Part shown: in pieces, positions 27,739 through 37,237 of the stretch
How positions within the stretch are numbered: the stretch's first letter is position 1
Layout of the letters: each line of letters starts with the position of its first letter
DNA from: Amycolatopsis rubida
GTDB lineage: Bacteria > Actinomycetota > Actinomycetes > Mycobacteriales > Pseudonocardiaceae
NCBI RefSeq assembly: GCF_900115345.1
Contig: NZ_FOWC01000001.1
Span: 1,736,001 to 1,800,000 of the forward strand
Direction of reading: 5' to 3'
Length of the DNA stretch: 64,000 bases
Position numbers and translations under genes: made by a program
The notes under the pieces: generated by a model
The model's input: only the letters and a program-made list of their open reading frames with translations
The model's database searches: none
What the model was told of the DNA's origin: nothing

Positions 27739-30700
27739 GTGGCCACGAGCACGGCAGGTTCGGAATCAACGGGCCCCTCGGGCCCGGACGGTGGTGCGGC
27801 GGTGCCGAACGAAGACACCGCGGGGGCAGGGGAGGCCTCCGCTCAGGAGAACGCGGGGACCGCGCAGCAGCGATCCTGGCTCGCGCTCGGCAACTGGCGA
27901 TTGCGGTCCAAGCTCGCGCTCATTCTTCTCATCCCCACGATCACCGCGCTGGTGCTCGGTGTCCTGCGCGTGGTCGACGACGTGCAGTCGGCGGTCGACC
28001 TCAACCACACCGCCAACCAGGTCGCCTTCGCCGAGAAGGTCACCGCGGTGGTGCACGACCTGCAGCGCGAGCGCGCGCTGGCCGTGGTCCGGATCTCTTC
28101 CGGCGACCCGCTGCGCCAGACCGGCCTCGACGCGCAGATGGCGAAGGTCGACCGGGACGTCGACGACCTGCGCAACGCCGCGGTCAACCTCGACAATGAC
28201 GACCAGGCGGCCAGCGACCGCTACGCGCACGGCCTCCAGCGTCTCGACGCGCTGCGCCCGCTGCGCGCGGCGATGACCACGTCGGCCTACTCCGACCGCG
28301 CGGTGCTCGACACCTATTCCTCGGTGCTCGACTCGCTGATCCAGCTCGGCCGCGAGGTCTCCACCGCGACCACCAACCGCGACCTGCTCCGCCTCGGCAC
28401 GAGCACGCAGTCGATCAGCGAGGCGAAGGAGTACATCCTCCGCGGCGACTCCGCGCTGCAGATCGCCGCGTTCCGCGACGGTTTTCCGGGCAACCTGATC
28501 GACGAGACCCGGGCCGCCGAGGCCAGTGGCGACGCGTCGATCACCGCGTTCCTCGCCAACGCCACCGGCGACCAGGTCCAGCTCTACAACGACACCTACT
28601 CCGGCCCCGAGGTCGACGAGCGCCGGCGGTTGCAGACGCAGGCGTTCTCCTTCGCCCAGCAGAGCCAGCCGCTCAACCTCGACGGCGCCAAGCTCGGCCA
28701 GGACTCCACGGTCGCCGCCGACAAGCTGCGCGCGGTCGAGGTCAACCTGCTGACCCAGCTGCGTGCCCAGGCCGACGAACTGGCCAGCAACGCGGTGCGC
28801 TCGGCCTGGGTCGGCGGGGTCATCGTCCTCGCCGCGCTGATTGCCGCGCTGATGCTGATGCTCGTCATCGCCCGGCTGATGCTGCGCCCGCTGCGAGTGC
28901 TGCGGAAGACCGCGCTGGACGTCGCCTACACCCGGCTGCCGGAAACCGTGCAGGCCATCCTGGACGACCCGGACCCGGTCAACGCCTCGAAGAAGGCGGT
29001 CGACCCGGTTCCGGTCCTCACCCGCGACGAGATCGGCGAAGTGGCGCGCTCGTTCGACGTGGTGCACGAGCAGGCGGTCAAGATGGCCGCCGAACAGGCA
29101 CTGCTGCGCGAGAACGTCAACGGCATCTTCGTGAACCTCTCCCGGCGGTCGCAGCGGCTGGTGGAACGCCAGCTCGGCGTCATCGACCGGCTCGAGGCCG
29201 ACGAGCAGGACCCGGACCATCTCGCGAGCCTGTTCGAACTCGACCACCTGGCGACCCGGTTGCGCCGGAACGGCGAATCGCTGCTGGTGCTTTCGGGCGC
29301 GGGCCTCGCGAAGTCGGTGCCCAAGCCGGTGCCGGCGGCCGACGTGATCGGCGCGGCGGTGTCGGAGATCGAGCAGTACGCCCGCATCGAGATCGGCATC
29401 GTGCCCGAGGTCGCGGTGCAGGGCCTCGCGATCCACGACCTCGTGCACGTGCTCGCGGAACTGCTCGACAACGCGACCTACTTCTCCGAACCGGAAACCA
29501 AGATCACCGTCCGCGCGGTCATCACGCGCAAGAAGGCGCTGGCGATCCAGGTCACCGACCACGGCGTCGGGATGAGTGAGGAGCGCCTCGCCGAGGTCAA
29601 CGAACGGCTCGCCGATCCGCCGGACCTGGACGTGTCGGTGACCCGGCGAATGGGTCTGTACGTGGTCGCCCGGCTGGCCCAGCGGCACGGCATCGAGGTG
29701 CGGCTGCGCGAGAACGAGGACATCGAAGGCGGCGTCATCGCCCGCGTCGTGGTCCCGGTCGAACTGCTCACCCAGGTCCGGACCGCATCCCCGGTGATGC
29801 GGAACACCCCGCCGCCGCCGAACCGCAACGAGGTCTCGCACCCGAGCCTCCCGCCGCTGAACCGCGATCCGGAACCGTCGAACCCGCTTCCGCTCGCGCC
29901 GCCGCCCGCGGCCGCCGAGCTGACCGAGGCGATGGGCTCGACCGGCTCCGGCGCAGCGTCCGAGAACGGCGGCCTGGTTCCGCTCGACCAGCCGATCAGC
30001 CTCGACGACCTCGTCGCGGGCAACCGCGCGGCCGGTCCGTTCCTCAGCCCGGCCACGCCCGCCTCGGAGGCCCCGGCGTGGCCGACCGCGGAGGACCTCG
30101 CGCCGCTCACTCGCGAGTCGTACGGCGAGGGCGCGAGCCTGGCGCAGACCGAATTCCCGCCGCTGGTGCTGCCGAAGCGGGAGCCGAAGTACGTCGCGCC
30201 GGAAGCGCCGAAGGAGCAGCCGCCCGCCGAGCCGGACGGTTCCGCCGCGCTTGAGGACGACGTGCCCACCCGGCGGCTGCCGATCTACCAGTCGGTGCTG
30301 TCGCGCTGGTTCAGCGAGGGCGAGGACGGCGAAGCCGGTACCGGAACGCCGCAGTCGGCCGCTCCGGAACCGGAGCCGGAAGCCGCCGCTGCTCCGGCCG
30401 CCGAGCCGGAGCAGCGGGACGAGACTCCGGTCGAGCCGGTGCGGCAGGCGAGCAAGCGGCTGGAGTCGACGCCGCTCTACCCCGGTTCCGACGAGCCGGA
30501 GGACGACAGCTGGCACAGCGTCTCCGACGAGGGCTGGCAGGCGGCGCAGTCGCTGCTCGAAGCCAAGAACGAGGAGGTCACGTCCGCCGGGTTGCCCAAG
30601 CGTGTGCCCAACGCGTACCTGGTCCCCGGCTCGATCGGCAACGCGCCGGAACCGGCGCAGGCGCAGAACTCGTTCACCGACGCGACCGCCGGAATGCCCG

Positions 30701-30882
30701 GAACGGGTGCGATGACCCGCTCGGCGACGGCTGCCCGCAGCCGGATGGCAAGCTTCCAGCGTGGGTACAAGTCCGGCAGGCACGCGCTGAAGGAGCGGCC
30801 GCCGGAAGCCCGGCTCGACGACGACGGGGTTCGCGTCACCGGGGCCGGGTATGTGAGCGACAGCAGTGAGGAGCGAGAGTGA
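27739..30882 (+). CDS. Conservon sensor histidine kinase (CvnA), NIT-HAMP-HATPase
   Basis: About 1047 residues. A helix near 54-76 ([18 protein letters not shown]) leads to an external NIT-type all-helical sensor ([20 protein letters not shown] at its start) and a second helix near 354-380. HAMP follows, then [18 protein letters not shown] with DHLATRLRR. The GHKL domain has N-box [10 protein letters not shown] near 574, G1 DHGVGMS near 607 and G2 [13 protein letters not shown] near 638. A 380-residue Pro/Glu-rich tail holds islands [12 protein letters not shown] and [15 protein letters not shown]. It should pass a signal, possibly nitrate or nitrite, to the roadblock/GTPase proteins encoded next. 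GTG 27739 is preferred; GTG 27730 is possible. Its stop overlaps the next start (GTGA). Confidence 0.9.
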   Translation: MATSTAGSESTGPSGPDGGAAVPNEDTAGAGEASAQENAGTAQQRSWLALGNWRLRSKLALILLIPTITALVLGVLRVVDDVQSAVDLNHTANQVAFAEKVTAVVHDLQRERALAVVRISSGDPLRQTGLDAQMAKVDRDVDDLRNAAVNLDNDDQAASDRYAHGLQRLDALRPLRAAMTTSAYSDRAVLDTYSSVLDSLIQLGREVSTATTNRDLLRLGTSTQSISEAKEYILRGDSALQIAAFRDGFPGNLIDETRAAEASGDASITAFLANATGDQVQLYNDTYSGPEVDERRRLQTQAFSFAQQSQPLNLDGAKLGQDSTVAADKLRAVEVNLLTQLRAQADELASNAVRSAWVGGVIVLAALIAALMLMLVIARLMLRPLRVLRKTALDVAYTRLPETVQAILDDPDPVNASKKAVDPVPVLTRDEIGEVARSFDVVHEQAVKMAAEQALLRENVNGIFVNLSRRSQRLVERQLGVIDRLEADEQDPDHLASLFELDHLATRLRRNGESLLVLSGAGLAKSVPKPVPAADVIGAAVSEIEQYARIEIGIVPEVAVQGLAIHDLVHVLAELLDNATYFSEPETKITVRAVITRKKALAIQVTDHGVGMSEERLAEVNERLADPPDLDVSVTRRMGLYVVARLAQRHGIEVRLRENEDIEGGVIARVVVPVELLTQVRTASPVMRNTPPPPNRNEVSHPSLPPLNRDPEPSNPLPLAPPPAAAELTEAMGSTGSGAASENGGLVPLDQPISLDDLVAGNRAAGPFLSPATPASEAPAWPTAEDLAPLTRESYGEGASLAQTEFPPLVLPKREPKYVAPEAPKEQPPAEPDGSAALEDDVPTRRLPIYQSVLSRWFSEGEDGEAGTGTPQSAAPEPEPEAAAAPAAEPEQRDETPVEPVRQASKRLESTPLYPGSDEPEDDSWHSVSDEGWQAAQSLLEAKNEEVTSAGLPKRVPNAYLVPGSIGNAPEPAQAQNSFTDATAGMPGTGAMTRSATAARSRMASFQRGYKSGRHALKERPPEARLDDDGVRVTGAGYVSDSSEERE

Positions 30883-31355
30883 CACGGGCGGGAGTGCAGC
30901 CGGGAGGCGGCTCGGTGCAGCCGAACGGCAGGCAGGCCGGCGGCAGCGCGGCGAGCAGCTTCGCGTGGCTGATCACGGACTTCGTGCACCGGGTGCCCGG
31001 TGCGGCGCACGCGGTGGTCGTCTCGGCCGACGGTCTGCTGCTCGCGTCTTCGCGCGGGCTGCCGAAGGACCGGGCGGACCAGCTGGCGGCAGTCGCCTCG
31101 GGGCTGACCAGCCTCGCGCGCGGGGCGGCGAAGGTGTTCGAGGGCGGCCCGGTCGCGCAGACCGTGGTCGAGATGGCGAACGGATTTCTCTTCCTGATGT
31201 CGGTGTCCGACGGCTCGTGCCTCGCGGTGCTGGGCTCGCCGGAGAGCGACATCGGCTTGGTGGTGTACGAGATGACTCTGCTGGTCGAACGGGTCGGCCA
31301 GCAGCTGACACCGGAGATGCGGGCACAACTGCAGGGCGCTGCGGTCCGTCGCTAG
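30879..31355 (+). CDS. Roadblock/LC7-domain protein (CvnB, MglB-like)
   Basis: 158 residues. About 25 flexible N-terminal residues precede a single roadblock domain ([79 protein letters not shown]). In MglB and conservon systems these dimers regulate the partner small GTPase. The start codon overlaps the kinase stop, so it is translated with the kinase. It is about two-thirds identical by eye to the roadblock protein at 33189. Confidence 0.92.
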   Translation: MTRAGVQPGGGSVQPNGRQAGGSAASSFAWLITDFVHRVPGAAHAVVVSADGLLLASSRGLPKDRADQLAAVASGLTSLARGAAKVFEGGPVAQTVVEMANGFLFLMSVSDGSCLAVLGSPESDIGLVVYEMTLLVERVGQQLTPEMRAQLQGAAVRR

Positions 31356-31382
31356 GCGGACCTAGGACTACAGGAGTAAACC

Positions 31383-32150
31383 GTGGACGACGGGCGCTTG
31401 CGCGGCGACGGCCGGCTCGGTGACGAGCACACCGGGGGCTGGGGCGATCGGGATCAGAGCCGGGAGGACTGGAAGTCCTTCCGGGACCGGGTCGACCGCG
31501 AATGGCGTTCGAGGGACGTCCAAGCCGCGGATTCCGAGCCGGTGCGCGAACCGCCGAACTGGCTGACCGATTCCAACGCCGGGCAGCAGCCGGGCATCAC
31601 CGCGGTGCCCGGGTACCGCGAGCGGCTGCTCGGCGGGCCCGGTTCGGAGCTGTTCGGCGGGGCGAGCGGACCGCTGTACGACTCGGCCGAGTTCGCCGCG
31701 TTCAGCGCCGAACGCGACGGGTCGCCGGGGCCGTCATCGAACGACCTGGCCGCGGCGCTGCCGATGCAGGCGGCAAGGGAATACGCGGACGAGCCCGCCG
31801 AGGTCGAGACCTCCGGGCTGGTCCGGCCTTACTTCCGCACCCGCGGGCGCACGAAACCGACCTACGACCTCGCGATCGAGGCGCTGGTGTCGACGAGCGA
31901 GCAGGGCCGGGTGCTTGACCGCGTCCGGGTGCCGGAGCACCGGTCGATCTGCGACTTGTGCCTCGACACCCGGTCGGTCGCCGAGGTGGCCGCGCTGCTG
32001 CGGCTGCCGCTCGGCGTGGTGCGGGTGCTGATTGGTGACGTGGCGGGCCTCGGCCTGGTGCTCGTGCACACGAGCAGCAGCACGAATTCGGGCGACCGCC
32101 CCAGTATCGAGTTCATGGAAAGGGTGCTCAGTGGGCTTCGGAGAATTTGA
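31383..32150 (+). CDS. DUF742 protein (CvnC)
   Basis: 255 residues. The first 140 are charged and variable. DUF742 follows: LVRPYFRTRGRTKP near 147, then LAIEALVST, the signature HRSICDLCLDTRSVAEVAALL near 193 and LPLGVVRVLIGDVAG, a winged-helix-like fold. It ends FMERVLSGLRRI. DUF742 proteins are invariant members of conservons and may bridge the roadblock protein and GTPase. The GTG start has a CAGGAG site, and its 3' end overlaps the GTPase gene by 20 bases. Confidence 0.92.
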   Translation: MDDGRLRGDGRLGDEHTGGWGDRDQSREDWKSFRDRVDREWRSRDVQAADSEPVREPPNWLTDSNAGQQPGITAVPGYRERLLGGPGSELFGGASGPLYDSAEFAAFSAERDGSPGPSSNDLAAALPMQAAREYADEPAEVETSGLVRPYFRTRGRTKPTYDLAIEALVSTSEQGRVLDRVRVPEHRSICDLCLDTRSVAEVAALLRLPLGVVRVLIGDVAGLGLVLVHTSSSTNSGDRPSIEFMERVLSGLRRI

Positions 32151-32736
32151 CTCCGACGCGAACACACCGCATACGGGTCCGACCTCGTCGGCCAAGATCG
32201 TGGTCGCGGGTGGGTTCGGTTCGGGCAAGACGACGATGGTCGGGGCGATCTCCGAGATCGACCCGCTGACCACCGAGGCCATGATGACCGAGGCCAGCGT
32301 GGGCCACGACGACGTGTCGGCCACGCCGAACAAGTCGACCACCACGGTGGCCATGGACTTCGGCCGGATCTCGCTCGACTCCGACCTGGTGCTGTACGTG
32401 TTCGGCACGCCGGGCCAGCATCGGTTCTGGTTCATGTGGGACGACCTCGCCGTCGGCGCGATCGGCGCGGTCGTGCTGGTGGACACGCGCCGGCTCGCGG
32501 ACGCGTTCCCGTCGATCGACTTCTTCGAGAACCGGAAGCTGCCCTACGTCGTGGCGATCAACTGCTTCGACCGGCTGCTGCACCACCAGATCGAGGACGT
32601 GCGGCACGCGCTCACCATCTCGCCGTCGGTGCCGATCATGGCGTGCGACGCGCGGGAGCGGGATTCGGCGAAGCAGGTGCTGATCTCGGTCGTGCAGCAC
32701 GCGATCGCGCACGACACGGCTTTGCGGGCGGGCTAG
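32131..32736 (+). CDS. Conservon small GTPase (CvnD, MglA/Ras-like)
   Basis: 201 residues. The P-loop is GGFGSGKTT (near 27-35), the switch/T region is NKSTTTVAMDFGR, and G3 is FGTPGQHRFWF. The base-recognition loop reads NCFDR where Ras-like proteins have NKxD, a normal variant for this family. It is the likely output switch of the conservon, cycling under roadblock/DUF742 control at the membrane. GTG 32131 lies inside the end of the DUF742 gene; this 20-bp overlap is the usual conservon arrangement. Confidence 0.93.
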   Translation: MGFGEFDSDANTPHTGPTSSAKIVVAGGFGSGKTTMVGAISEIDPLTTEAMMTEASVGHDDVSATPNKSTTTVAMDFGRISLDSDLVLYVFGTPGQHRFWFMWDDLAVGAIGAVVLVDTRRLADAFPSIDFFENRKLPYVVAINCFDRLLHHQIEDVRHALTISPSVPIMACDARERDSAKQVLISVVQHAIAHDTALRAG

Positions 32737-32874
32737 TCCCGCTCGCGGTCCCCGCCGCCGTCTGCGAAGGAGGCGTCCGCCGACTCCGAGATTCCTGCTA
32801 CACCCCGGCTCGGGTGCGGCCGTTGGAGTGAACTCCACGGGCTTCACCCGCTTCGGGGAGTGGTGCCTCCGAGC

Positions 32875-32899
32875 GGGGCAGGCTGAGTAGTCCTGCCCC
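32875..32899 (+). terminator. Hairpin after the conservon operon; rest of 32737-33188 gene-free
   Basis: GGGGCAGG and CCTGCCCC (perfect 8 bp) enclose a nine-base loop, 139 bases past the GTPase stop. A second small GCCCC/GGGGC hairpin follows at about 32920. The remaining intergenic DNA to 33188 shows no gene. GGAGGGGCA just before 33189 is the ribosome site of the next gene. Confidence 0.45.
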
Positions 32900-33188
32900 C
32901 TCGCGGCCGAGGCCGGCCGCCCCTGATCGGGGCGTCGGACCGGCGGTGACCTGCACGGACATCCCGCTGCGCACGGTGGCCGCCGCCACCACCGAGTGAC
33001 CCGCGAATGCGTGGTTGTGCATGCGTTCGCGCGACGTTACATCCGGCAGACACGTACCGTGCCCGGGCACACGCTCGACACGACCGGGTGCGTGAATACG
33101 CTGGAACGACGACTTCACCGCGGCCGGGCAAGGATGGCCCGAGGCGGCGAACGGGCGTCCGGCAGCGTTCGAGGAGCTTGGAGGGGCA

Positions 33189-33620
33189 GTGACCGATTCC
33201 GACCGGCCAGCGGACCAGGGCACGTTCAGCTGGCTGATCTCGGATTTCGTGCGCCGGGTCCCGGGTGCGGCGCACGCGGTGCTGGTGTCGGCGGACGGAC
33301 TGATGCTCGCGCCTTCGGAGGGATTGCCGCAGGAACGCGCCGAGCAGCTCTCGGCGGTGGCGTCCGGGCTGATCAGCCTGACCCAGGGCGCGGCGCGGTG
33401 CTTCGAGGCGGGCGGCGTGAACCAGACCGTGGTCGAGATGGAACGCGGGTATTTGTTCCTGATGTCGGTCTCGGACGGGTCCTGTCTGGCCGTGCTCGCC
33501 GCGCCGACGTGTGACATCGGGACCGTCGCGTACGAAATGACCCTGCTGGTCGAGCGGGTCGGCGAGCAGATCACGCCGGAGCTGCGCGCGCAGCTGCAGG
33601 GCGGCGGGGTGCTGGGGTAG
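33189..33620 (+). CDS. Second roadblock/LC7-domain protein, kinase-less pair
   Basis: 143 residues, nearly all one roadblock domain ([78 protein letters not shown]). It is a close paralogue of the conservon roadblock at 30879. It pairs with a DUF742 gene three bases downstream but lacks its own kinase and GTPase. It may compete for or modulate the complete conservon upstream. GTG 33189 has a strong ribosome site. Confidence 0.92.
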   Translation: MTDSDRPADQGTFSWLISDFVRRVPGAAHAVLVSADGLMLAPSEGLPQERAEQLSAVASGLISLTQGAARCFEAGGVNQTVVEMERGYLFLMSVSDGSCLAVLAAPTCDIGTVAYEMTLLVERVGEQITPELRAQLQGGGVLG

Positions 33621-33623
33621 CCG

Positions 33624-34601
33624 ATGAAGATCTCGGGTTTCGGAGACCAGGACACGGGTGCCTGGGACGCCCTCCACAAAGGCACGGAACGGGAGTCCTA
33701 CGACTCGCCGAGCCGGTACGAGCTGAGTTCGCTGAGCCTGCGGTTGCCGCATCGGCAGCCTCGGGCCACGCCTCCACCGCCGCCGTCTGCGCGGCATGCG
33801 CAGCCGCCTGCGCGGCGTCCGGTGCCCGCGCCCGCGCCGCGTCCGGTGCGGCAGACGGTCGCCCCGCGTCCGGTGGCCCCGCCGCCCGCTCCCGCTCCGG
33901 TTCCGGAGGAGAGCTGGGATGAGGGCTACGAATGGGTCGAGGACGGCGAATCCGGTTACTGGGAAGAGCCTCAGCAGCACCACCGCTGGGAAGAACCCCC
34001 GCCTGGCCGTCCCGCGGTGCACGACCCGTATTCCTTCGACGAGTACGCCGGTTCGCCCGGCCCGGACGATCGCGTGGTCCCGGAAGGCTCGGCGTACCAG
34101 CGCCAGCACGTCGAGCAGGCCACCCGCAGCCGGCACGCGCTGGCCGAAGAGCCCCCGGTGGACGACCGGTACGCCGACCCCGGACCGCCCTCCGGAGTGT
34201 CCGAACTGGACCGGTTCTGGTCCGAGGAGGAGGCTGCGCAGCCCGAGCCGCCGGTACAGCCGACGAAGTCGCGTGTGCGGCCGTACGCACGGACCCGCGG
34301 GCGGACCCACTCGGACCACAACCTCGCGCTGGAGGCCCTGGTCTCCACCAGTGACGAGGGCCGCCGCTACCGCGGGGTCCGCTCGATCGAGCACCGGCGG
34401 ATCTGCGATCTGTGCCTGGACACCCGGTCGGTCGCGGAGATCGCCGCGCACCTGCACCTGCCGCTCGGCGTGGTGAAGGTCTTGGTGGGGGACATGGCGG
34501 ACATCGGACTGGTCATGCTGCACCAGACCGATCTGGTGCTGGGCGACCGTTCGTCGAGGGAGTTCATGGAGCGGGTGCTGCAGGGTCTTCGCAACCTCTG
34601 A
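33624..34601 (+). CDS. Second DUF742 protein with long acidic/Pro-rich N-terminus
   Basis: 325 residues. The first 215 are low-complexity: Pro/Arg-rich at about 45-95, then acidic with Trp and Tyr (YEWVEDGESGYWEE). The DUF742 core follows (VRPYARTRGRTHSDHNLALE, HRRICDLCLDTRSVAEIAAH, LPLGVVKVLVGDMADIG, FMERVLQGLRNL). It is coupled to the roadblock gene upstream. The region 34602-34724 after it, before the convergent gene, contains only a GCCCC/GGGGC hairpin. Confidence 0.92.
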   Translation: MKISGFGDQDTGAWDALHKGTERESYDSPSRYELSSLSLRLPHRQPRATPPPPPSARHAQPPARRPVPAPAPRPVRQTVAPRPVAPPPAPAPVPEESWDEGYEWVEDGESGYWEEPQQHHRWEEPPPGRPAVHDPYSFDEYAGSPGPDDRVVPEGSAYQRQHVEQATRSRHALAEEPPVDDRYADPGPPSGVSELDRFWSEEEAAQPEPPVQPTKSRVRPYARTRGRTHSDHNLALEALVSTSDEGRRYRGVRSIEHRRICDLCLDTRSVAEIAAHLHLPLGVVKVLVGDMADIGLVMLHQTDLVLGDRSSREFMERVLQGLRNL

Positions 34602-34724
34602 CCGCTGGAAACGACGTACTGCCTCCGCTCCGCCGAACCGGTTTTGCCGCTACCGCCAGCCTCGACTTCCCGTCCGGCTCGGTTCGCCCGATCGGAAGTG
34701 CCCCACTGCCACGTCGGGGCGGCC

Positions 34725-36971
34725 TCAGTCCTCGACCAGCGCAGCGGAAGTGATGCGGTGCAACGGATACCGCTCATGGTTCGCGCCTTCCAGTACTCCG
34801 CCGCCGACCCGCAGCGGGCGCACCACGCGCTGGCTCGCCGTACCGCGGGAGTCGACGAAGCCGATCCACACCTCGCGTTGTTCGAGCGTCGCGCGGGACA
34901 GCAGGTCGAGTGTCGCCGTCGTGTCCGCACCGCCGCCACCCGGCGCGCGCACTGCCGAACCCCGGCGGCGGGCCGAAGCTTGGTCTCCCGCGCGGAGGTT
35001 CGACACGATCCGCGTCGCCTGTTCGTCGGTCAGCACGGCCTGTTCGCCTGGCCGGGCGCGAGCCGTGCGGGCGCGGGCGGGGAGCCGTCGTCCGGTGGGG
35101 CGCAGGTCGACCACCCGGCCGTCTGGACCTTCCGCCGCGGGAGCGAAACCCGCGCCGCGCAAAGCTTCCAGTACTTCGGCCAACGGTGCGGAGCTGATCA
35201 GCACCGTCGGCGCGATCAGTCGCAGGTCGTACTCCGCGGCCACCGGATTCGCGAGGACTTCGGCGAGCAGAGCTTCGTCGTCGCAGCGCAGGAACGATCC
35301 CGCGGTACCGCCGCGAAGCCGTCCGTGGCGGCGGGCGACGTCGTCGATCAGGTACGTGAGGCCTTGCGGCACCGGGGTCGCCGACTTGGCGCGGAACATC
35401 GCGTGCAGTTCGTCCGCGGTTCGTCCGGTGTCCAGCGCGCGCCGCACCGAGGGCTCGGTGACCCGGTAAACCGTTGCGTGGCCAGCGGATTCGACGTCCG
35501 CGACCGCGGCCATGTTCGCCGCCAGTTCCGGCTCCAGCGGGCCCGGCGCGACAACCGTCAGGTCGGCTTGCACCAGCACGTGGTCGACCGGTGCGGGGAG
35601 CGCGTCGTGCATTGCCTCGACCGCACCGGGGCGGTCGTCCTCCAGGAGCAGCCGCGTGGCGGTGGTGAGGGCGCCGAGGCCGACGAGGCCCAGCGCGGTC
35701 GCCTCGGCCATCGTCCAGCGGACGGTTTCGTCGCGCAGCCGACCACCTCGCCGAGGCGCGCGCCAAGCCAGCACGGCCACCAGCTCGTCGACACTTTTCA
35801 CGCCTGCGCCCGGATTCAGCTCAGCCAGCGCGGAAAGCACGCGGTGCCGCGAAACCGGCGCGAGCGGTCGTCGCAACTCTTCGGACAGCGGCGCGATCGG
35901 CTTGTCCTTCGCGTCGCGACCACCGGCGAGACCAGGCAGCCGCGGAAGTTCCAGCCACGCCTGCGCGAGCGTCATCCACCGCTGCACCGAAGGCGACGCG
36001 AGCCAGCTGTCGGTGAGCATGGTCGGCACGTACTCGGGTGCGGTGTTTTCGCTGTCCGCAACGAGTCCCGCGCCGACGACCAGCTCCGCGAGCAGCGTCG
36101 CACGGGTCTCGTCGACTTCGAGATCTTTCGCGATCTTCTTCAGTTCGCGGACGCCGAGTCCGCCCGCCTTGAGCACCGGCGGCGGCGAATCCGACCACAT
36201 CCGCAGCAGGGATTCCGTCTGCCGCAACAACTCCATCGCCTCGCCGGCTGCGGTTTCGTCCACCGTGTCCGTGCGATGCGGATGGACGGGCAGCTGCGGC
36301 TCGACCAGCGTGTCCGGTTCGAACGCGTGCCCGCCGCGCAGCAGGAGGCCGAGCTCCCGGGGTAGCTCGACGGTCTGGTCGTCGCGGCGCAGCAGCAGAC
36401 CGCGCGCGAGGAGCTTCTGCACCGGTGTGGCCGCGTCGGACAGCCCGACGTCGAAGCTCGCGTCGCGGGTGCGGCCGATCGGCGGCCCGGCGGCCAGCGC
36501 GGTGAGCACGGCTCGCTCGTCGTCGCCGACCTCCGCGAGCCGCGCGCCGATGTCGGTGGCGGCCAATGCGGGAGACGGCGCGCCGAGCCCGGCTGGGAAC
36601 GGACCGAGCGCGTCGCGGGCCGCGGGCGGTACCCGCAACTCGTCGTCGGTGCCCCAGACGAGCGCCCGAGCGCGCAGCCGGGCGAGCGGTTCGCTCACCT
36701 CACGGCCGACCAGCGCCGTCACCGCGGACACCGGCTTCGGCTCGACGTCCGCACCGGCGACCAGCAGCGCGTCGATCACCGCGAGGGTGAACGTATCGAG
36801 GTCTTCGCAGGCGCGGGCGACCGATCCCGGCGTGCCCGCACGGGTGGCGAGCACAGTGGTGTCGGACGGAGGAGGGGTGGACAAATCGCGACGCGTGCGC
36901 AGCAATTCGGCGAGTGCGTCGTCGGACTCCGCACGCAGCCAGTCCGCCAGAGAGGTCGCGGGCATAGACAC
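34725..36971 (-). CDS. Helicase-associated / WYL-like domain protein (Rv0862c type)
   Basis: 748 residues. The N-terminal two thirds are repeated helical modules (ADWLRAESDDALAELLRTRRD at the start). The middle section, LVQADLTVVAPGPLEPELAA near 470 through LRGGTAGSFLRCDDEALLAEVL, matches the XPB/Ssl2-like helicase C-terminal family domain (Helicase_C_3). The last 70 residues (REVWIGFVDSRGTASQRVVRPLRVGGGVLEG) look like a WYL ligand-binding domain. No Walker motifs are present, so it is not itself an ATPase. It is the neighbour of XPB in mycobacteria and probably an XPB-linked nucleic-acid factor. Here XPB lies 20 kb upstream. Confidence 0.85.
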   Translation of the reverse strand: MSMPATSLADWLRAESDDALAELLRTRRDLSTPPPSDTTVLATRAGTPGSVARACEDLDTFTLAVIDALLVAGADVEPKPVSAVTALVGREVSEPLARLRARALVWGTDDELRVPPAARDALGPFPAGLGAPSPALAATDIGARLAEVGDDERAVLTALAAGPPIGRTRDASFDVGLSDAATPVQKLLARGLLLRRDDQTVELPRELGLLLRGGHAFEPDTLVEPQLPVHPHRTDTVDETAAGEAMELLRQTESLLRMWSDSPPPVLKAGGLGVRELKKIAKDLEVDETRATLLAELVVGAGLVADSENTAPEYVPTMLTDSWLASPSVQRWMTLAQAWLELPRLPGLAGGRDAKDKPIAPLSEELRRPLAPVSRHRVLSALAELNPGAGVKSVDELVAVLAWRAPRRGGRLRDETVRWTMAEATALGLVGLGALTTATRLLLEDDRPGAVEAMHDALPAPVDHVLVQADLTVVAPGPLEPELAANMAAVADVESAGHATVYRVTEPSVRRALDTGRTADELHAMFRAKSATPVPQGLTYLIDDVARRHGRLRGGTAGSFLRCDDEALLAEVLANPVAAEYDLRLIAPTVLISSAPLAEVLEALRGAGFAPAAEGPDGRVVDLRPTGRRLPARARTARARPGEQAVLTDEQATRIVSNLRAGDQASARRRGSAVRAPGGGGADTTATLDLLSRATLEQREVWIGFVDSRGTASQRVVRPLRVGGGVLEGANHERYPLHRITSAALVED

Positions 36972-37057
36972 CCAGGATACCGGGCGGGTGCGCGCGCACG
37001 AGACGTGTTCGGGCAGACTGTGGTCGAGTTTGCCGGACGAGGGCCTCGGAGGAAGCA

Positions 37058-37237
37058 GTGGCGAAGGGCGACAAGCAGAGCAAGGGCATCGATCCGACGT
37101 GGCCGGGCGAACCGGGCGAGCACCCGGTCACCGAGCTGTCCTCGGACCGGCAGGGAGCGCTTTCGCCGTTCGGTGACCTGGCTTTCCCGCTTGAGCAGGT
37201 GCCGTACGTGCACCCGGAGACCGAGATCAACCGCTGA
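37058..37237 (+). CDS. Small conserved hypothetical protein (position of Rv0863)
   Basis: A 59-residue protein, VAKGDKQSKGIDPTWPGEPG, with a basic start, a Pro-rich middle and the end YVHPETEINR. GTG 37058 has a strong GGAGGA site (37048-37053), and codon use is typical. It has no cysteine, membrane segment or recognisable domain. It is divergent from the helicase-associated gene and lies between it and the malic enzyme, where M. tuberculosis has Rv0863. Function unknown. Confidence 0.7.
   Translation: MAKGDKQSKGIDPTWPGEPGEHPVTELSSDRQGALSPFGDLAFPLEQVPYVHPETEINR

Noticed and set aside
27766..30885. 1039-codon minus-strand frame across the conservon kinase
   Set aside because: Same antisense artefact; the plus strand encodes clear kinase motifs.
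32798..33685. 295-codon minus-strand gene across the gap after the conservon
   Set aside because: Most of it is antisense to the second roadblock gene, and the intergenic part has no recognisable protein features.
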